Positions 59,056 through 64,000 of a stretch of 64,000 nt of DNA are shown here, piece after piece. The stretch covers positions 30,032,685-30,096,684 of the forward strand of contig JAFMSR010000006.1 of assembly GCA_022818135.1 (NCBI GenBank). The letters are read 5' to 3'. The stretch's first letter is position 1; each line of letters begins with the position of its first letter. Position numbers and translations under genes: made by a program. This DNA comes from Saxidomus purpurata. Taxonomy: Eukaryota > Mollusca > Bivalvia > Venerida > Veneridae. The notes under the pieces were generated by a model, which saw only the letters and a program-made list of their open reading frames with translations, was not told the DNA's origin and ran no database searches.

Positions 59056-62000
59056 GACTAAAATCCCATGTATTAAATATTATTCAAATTGCTAACCACA
59101 GTTACGTGACAGAGACGTTGAAAGCAAATGGTTTAGTTTTTCAGTCGAAACTGAAATTTAGATATGAGAAAATGAAAGGGTATTTTCATTTCTGTTTTTC
59201 ATGGTATCAAATGTACCTACCTATAAATAAGTAAGTTATCACAAGTTGTATATATTACGGGTTTATGTTTTTTTCTAACATAATTAATTTACATTTGTAT
59301 TTTTGTCGTGTCCACCTGCGTTTGCATGTAGATGACAGTTCGGTGAACATGTCAGTTTGCCCGCACAGAAGTCTTGTCCAGGCGTGACTTCCTTATGTAT
59401 AGAAGCAGTTTGAAATTACTTCCCTAAATTTTAACCATGATAAGACGTATAATGTTGCACATAACACAAAAGGTAAGCAGCACCAAAATCAAGGTTAAAC
59501 TCGGATTAAAGGTCACACGTTGGCACTTTAGACTTTGTCTGGACTATAATTTCCTCTTGCATCAAATTGGTGAGGAGGTTTTTCCAGTCTAAGATTTAGG
59601 TCCCTATCTTAAACATCAACGTCATACGTGCATGTTTACGGTAGAGCAAAAACGCGTTAACTCTTGTAAGGGTTGTAACTTCCTCATACCTCGTTGTATT
59701 TAAATCCCGTGTCAGGGTACCTCAAAATGACGGTTTTGAGGTCCATCCGAAACTAATATCAGGACTGTAATTTCCTTAAGCATGGAAGAGATTTTAGCAA
59801 AAATGTTTACAACGACGATACAGCATTTTGTCTACCATGTCAAGGTTTAAGGTTACACTTACAGCTTAATATACAACAGGCACATTAATCCTTGTCCTGG
59901 CTGTAAATACTTCCTTATGCGTATCAAGTGATTATGAAATGACTTGGCACACTTCTTTACCATGATGATACAGCGTATTATGCGCACAAAGACAAGGATC
60001 AATGTCACATTTAGGAAGGGAAGTCATTAATTATTACGTATTTCATATTAGTTGGGTAAGGTTCATGTTAACCTATGTGTGTATACTTGTTGTTCAGTAT
60101 AGTTCATGTTTAGTTTCAAATACCAATATCCCTTTATCTTTAAAAACTAGGCTTGATATTCGCCCCCATGTATCTAGTTTAATTTCTTATATTAGTTGTT
60201 TTTATGTATTATATTCATACAGGGAAGATTTAACATGTTTGAGTAAAACAATATACACATAAAATATCACGCAGCATTAGAAAATTTCTCTGATATCAAT
60301 TTTTAAGAGAAACCAAAAATTGTGACTATTTTTAAAAAATAAAAGTAGGGACATAATTCATGAAAAAGGAATAGGACAATTTTAAGGAGAAGTACAAACA
60401 CGTGAATGCATACATGTACACACACACGAAGCGTGAGAGAATTCGTAAAAGTTTCAAAATCCTATTTGATCTTAAATTCTGGATTTACATGTTTGCAGTT
60501 ATTTGTATCTAGTATGTGATTTTACTCTTATTTTTCATTTTGTTTAAACTGACGAAAACCACCATTTCTAAGTATATTTATTATACTAACTGAGCAATGG
60601 GGTTTTGTTGCATTTATTTCACATAGGCACTATTAGCTCACTTGAGTTGTAGATTCAAGCTAAATAATTAGGATTGTATATTGCAAACGTCCATTCTCCT
60701 TCCGTCGTCTGCTTGTCATCTACCCCTTGTTCTATTTTCGTTAACATTTTGTTGTTTACACTCAAGCATGGCATTTCTGGAGCAATAACACAATGGATAT
60801 TTAATACTACAATACTTAGTAATGAGATAATGATTTAAACAAAATTTACCATAGTTGTTCTTGTTTACGCTCTCATTTCTTGTACCAAAGTATCAAAGGC
60901 ATGGTGAGTGTCCTCAAAATAACATAATTATCACAATATCGTATTTAATACATACACTCAGCTTAATACATGCAGTTCGATTTTTAGAGAGGCCACAGTT
61001 ACTGTCCATTTATTTATTAAAATTGTCATTCGGAACTACAGTGTACGCTCAAGTACGTTAAAATGGTACATGCGCAAATAAATAGAGTGTTGTAGTAGAA
61101 AGTTTTCTTTTTTAAAAATTTACTAGTTTTGTATTGGATCAGAGATTTCTGGTCACTTGAGGTAAAGACGGAATACGTATACATGTATGAAAGTTTGAAC
61201 TGAATTTGACGTTTAGCTGAAATTTTATTCGCGACACCTTAAAGGCTTCCAACTTCAGTCAAGACAAGAGGTCAATAATAAGGCTCTCCAGAGGACATTC
61301 AAATGCCTCTTGATATCAGCAGCGTAGAATAGATTGATGATTTGAAGTTTTGGCATGGTGACAGTGCTCCTCAATATAATCCACACGAGGAGTTATACTT
61401 ATTTTAAAATTACTTTGTTCAACAGATTAAAGAGATTTAAAGAAAATATCCTCTTCTAGAGGTAAAAACAAGAAAACTTAATCGCCTAACAGTGTGGCAA
61501 AACATTTCAGATTGAGTACAATAAGAAACAGAAAGTTTGAAAAAAGCAGATAAAGGTAAATTCTGATTTAGAATCTGTTAACATTCTTACTTAGAAGATT
61601 TCATTATAGAAATAAATCTTTCAGAATCGCACTCAGTGTCTTAAGGGGACTAAACTACGACACAAATATGATTCACTTTAAGTACTTTCTATCAAGACAC
61701 TGTAAAATATTAATATCAAATTGATCACTGCTTTTTCATGCAACTTCCAACTGCTTGCGTCTTTTACGTTCATAAGTCTAAACTTCAACCTCTTTTATTT
61801 CGGCCGTTTACAGAAAACAGTCCGTTTGTGGCAGTAATTTATGTCAAAATTGCAAGTATGATTTAAAAGTATCTGTTATTCTTTAAAGTATCTAGTTTTC
61901 GTGAGGATGAAGCTGTCACAGGATGGACTGCAATTGTGCTAGCAGTCGTTTTATGTTATGCCGAGGACATCTCAGGCATTTCGGAAAGGGTCAAAGAACA

Positions 62001-63954
62001 TACCCTCGACATGAGGTGATAAATGATGATTTTGATAACTCTTTTTGATATTTGAAAACTTTGAAACATTTTTGTAATCACAAAGTGTGTTAAGTGTGTA
62101 TCCATAACATGTCAACAATTGCACCTTCATTATAAAAAAACATCCAAATTCAAACCCTTATGGATATACATTTTCGATTCAGTTTGTTTCAAACAGTATT
62201 CAATTTGAATGAGGAAATATTGACTTTGTACATGTATCTATTCCTGTTTAAATGTAATTATATCTTGAAAATTCCATTTAGTCCTCATTTTATCAGTCTT
62301 TTAAGTGGTAAGCAAATACGGCTAATGAGTTCATCGGGAAGAGAAACTATGATTAGATGCCATCGGATATTAAAGACTTGATTTTTTTGTGTGTTTACCT
62401 TAGGACAGATTACTTAATTGTATCATACTGTAAGCACATTAGTCGTATTCAGTAATGAATTTCAAAAGAAGATAATACTGTTATTCCGTGGTACATTTTG
62501 AATTGAGTTGCACCACTGACTCTATTTTCAGGAAAACGTTATAATATTCGTGTTTGAAAGAGTTCGGCATGGTTTGATGATGGCTGGAGAACATACAAAA
62601 TTACAACTTTACTTTCAGATATGCGAAATTGTCAAACACATTTTGCTGCAGGAATGTACAATAGATCATGATAAATTAAGTTTGTTGCCTGTACGAGAAC
62701 TTGGGTGGATTGGATTACTCAAGATTACTATGTAGTTGTCATCTTAATATCGTCGTTTCAATAGGTAGGATTGAAGATAAACTTGATTACTTGTCGATTG
62801 TTCAAGAATAATACCAAGGGTCCCTACTAGATGTATACGGATAAATGAGTATTAATCTTAAATGTTGTAGGTAAAGTAGTCTGTCTCATGATTTTATTGA
62901 TCTGGTAAACGTAATCAGAAAGTCATCGTACAACTTATACTGCCTTAGTTTGGACAACATCACTTAAAATTGGACGGAAAGCATGCATTCTAATTTTAGA
63001 GACGTTGTCTTATTCCATAGTTTAATTTTTTGTATTATTCGTCCAGGTTTGCTAGGTACGGGGTCTATATGGTTGAAACAATTAGTCGGTAGAGAAAGGT
63101 TTCACACGTAGATATCAAAGCTGAAAATCAACATTTCAAAGATTTATCCATGTTCTTTACAATCAGGCCCCGTGATCATATTTTTTATCCTCGACTAATA
63201 AATGTCTTACATGCTTTATGTAGGATTTTAAATGACATCAAAATTGTCTACCATTTCTTTGTCATACAAAAAACTAAACTACAGGCGAGTCGAACATGCC
63301 AAATATTTTAAGAACCACATGGTCATGTCTGTAATCTTGCTCTCGTGCTTACATGTATGTTGTGAAGGTACGTAGCAGGAAACCTTAATTACATCATGAT
63401 ACAAAAATATTACTTAACATGCTAAAATTGCAGCACAAATGTAGCCTACAAATTCGGTGTATTAAGGGGTTAAAACTATACATGAAACGATGAAATGGTA
63501 CGTATAGAAGCCGGTGATTGAGAAGTATCAAATAATGTTTTTACTTTCATCGATTCTTAATTGGATAAGAAAAGGAATATACATTAAATGTAACATAATT
63601 GCTAGTTTTCCAATAGAAGTTCCAACCGGTTTAATTCAACTTTTCAAGACTGTACCATTGAGTCGCTGTCATAAAAGACTGGCCAGGTTGTAAGTATGGA
63701 CTTGTATTTCATAGTCATCTTGTATGCAGGATTATCTTTCCATTGTTATCGTATCAAGCACATGAGACACCCATTGTGCCAAATGGCCTAAATCTGCATG
63801 TTGGCTTGTTTTATTTAATTCTGATTGCACAACAATCATTGTAAGAAAGAAATTTTCTTGGCCACATATATATCTGACAGGAAGTTTGTGCTGCACAGAG
63901 GATAAGGAAAAATTTGCTGTTTTATTTCGCACTTTTTAGTTCATGTGTTTTCAG
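59056..63954. other. Gene-free interval right of the receptor locus
   Basis: 59.45-60.0 kb contains degenerate monomers related to those at 40.2-41.0 kb (CTGTAATTTCCTTAAGCATG, TGATTATGAAATGACTTGGC, GGTCACA). At 60.63-60.73 kb a fragment reads TTAGCTCACTTGAGTTG followed by a CCGTCGTCTG tract, similar to pearl-like ends. The remainder is AT-rich with only short, unrecognised frames. Confidence 0.55.
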
Positions 63955-64000
63955 ATGCTCCTACATGTACTACACCTTGGAAGTATTTCGCTATTGCCGG
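63955..64000 (+). CDS. Possible exon cut by the right edge of the window
   Basis: A clean acceptor, TGTGTTTTCAG, ends at 63954 and is followed by 46 open bases. Read in phase 1 after a G they give D-APTCTTPWKYFAIA. The phase matches the open end of exon 14 of the EGF gene. Composition (C, W, aromatic residues) looks like extracellular coding sequence. The call is inference, since too little sequence is visible to identify a domain. Confidence 0.4.
   Translation, partial: MLLHVLHLGSISLLP

Overview
This looks like AT-rich animal nuclear DNA, most probably from a mollusc and likely a bivalve. The grounds are a multi-exon extracellular EGF gene with classical GT-AG introns, a single-exon Toll-like-receptor locus, several tRNA-headed SINE-like copies, Tc1/mariner and Penelope-type elements, and GC-rich hairpin / tetranucleotide / tandem-monomer repeats of the kind described in bivalves. 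Most of the window is non-coding. There is no operon, CRISPR or prokaryotic signal. The species call is inference.

Layout. 1-22.4 kb: no convincing host exon apart from one weak minus-strand candidate near 3.5 kb. It holds diverged direct repeats (0.5-2.0 kb), tRNA-like/SINE pieces (5.3-7.1 kb and 18.25 kb), a long featureless AT-rich stretch (7.1-16.8 kb), a pearl-like tandem repeat element (16.8-17.95 kb) and a decayed Penelope-like retroelement (19.26-20.94 kb, minus strand) sitting inside an older monomer array next to (CT)n and (TA)n tracts. 22.4-43.8 kb: fourteen plus-strand exons of one large secreted or cell-surface gene. Two exons encode a cysteine-rich N-terminal module, nine encode single EGF repeats (eight of the DxDEC kind), and three encode a 377-residue C-terminal region that I do not recognise. 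Every splice phase matches from exon to exon. The introns hold a Tc1-like element carrying a 293-bp poly(T) tract (29.25-31.12 kb), an intact-ended but dead mariner (38.22-39.50 kb), a 161-bp foldback sequence and other repeats. 43.8-56.8 kb: repeats, a 500-N assembly gap (46,838-47,337), a fragment resembling an F-type lectin (51.1-51.5 kb, minus), a perfect 72-bp direct repeat and microsatellites. 56.8-59.1 kb: a minus-strand Toll-like-receptor gene with LRRs, one transmembrane helix and a divergent TIR domain, broken by one in-frame stop and one 5' frameshift. 59.1-64 kb: repeats and unremarkable AT-rich DNA, then a possible exon cut by the window edge. Its phase fits the EGF gene, which would place the receptor locus inside a 20-kb intron on the opposite strand.

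Functionally the two host loci are both of extracellular-recognition type: a calcium-binding EGF scaffold protein and a TLR-type receptor. Nothing in the sequence shows that they act together. The 5' end (signal peptide exon) of the EGF gene was not found.
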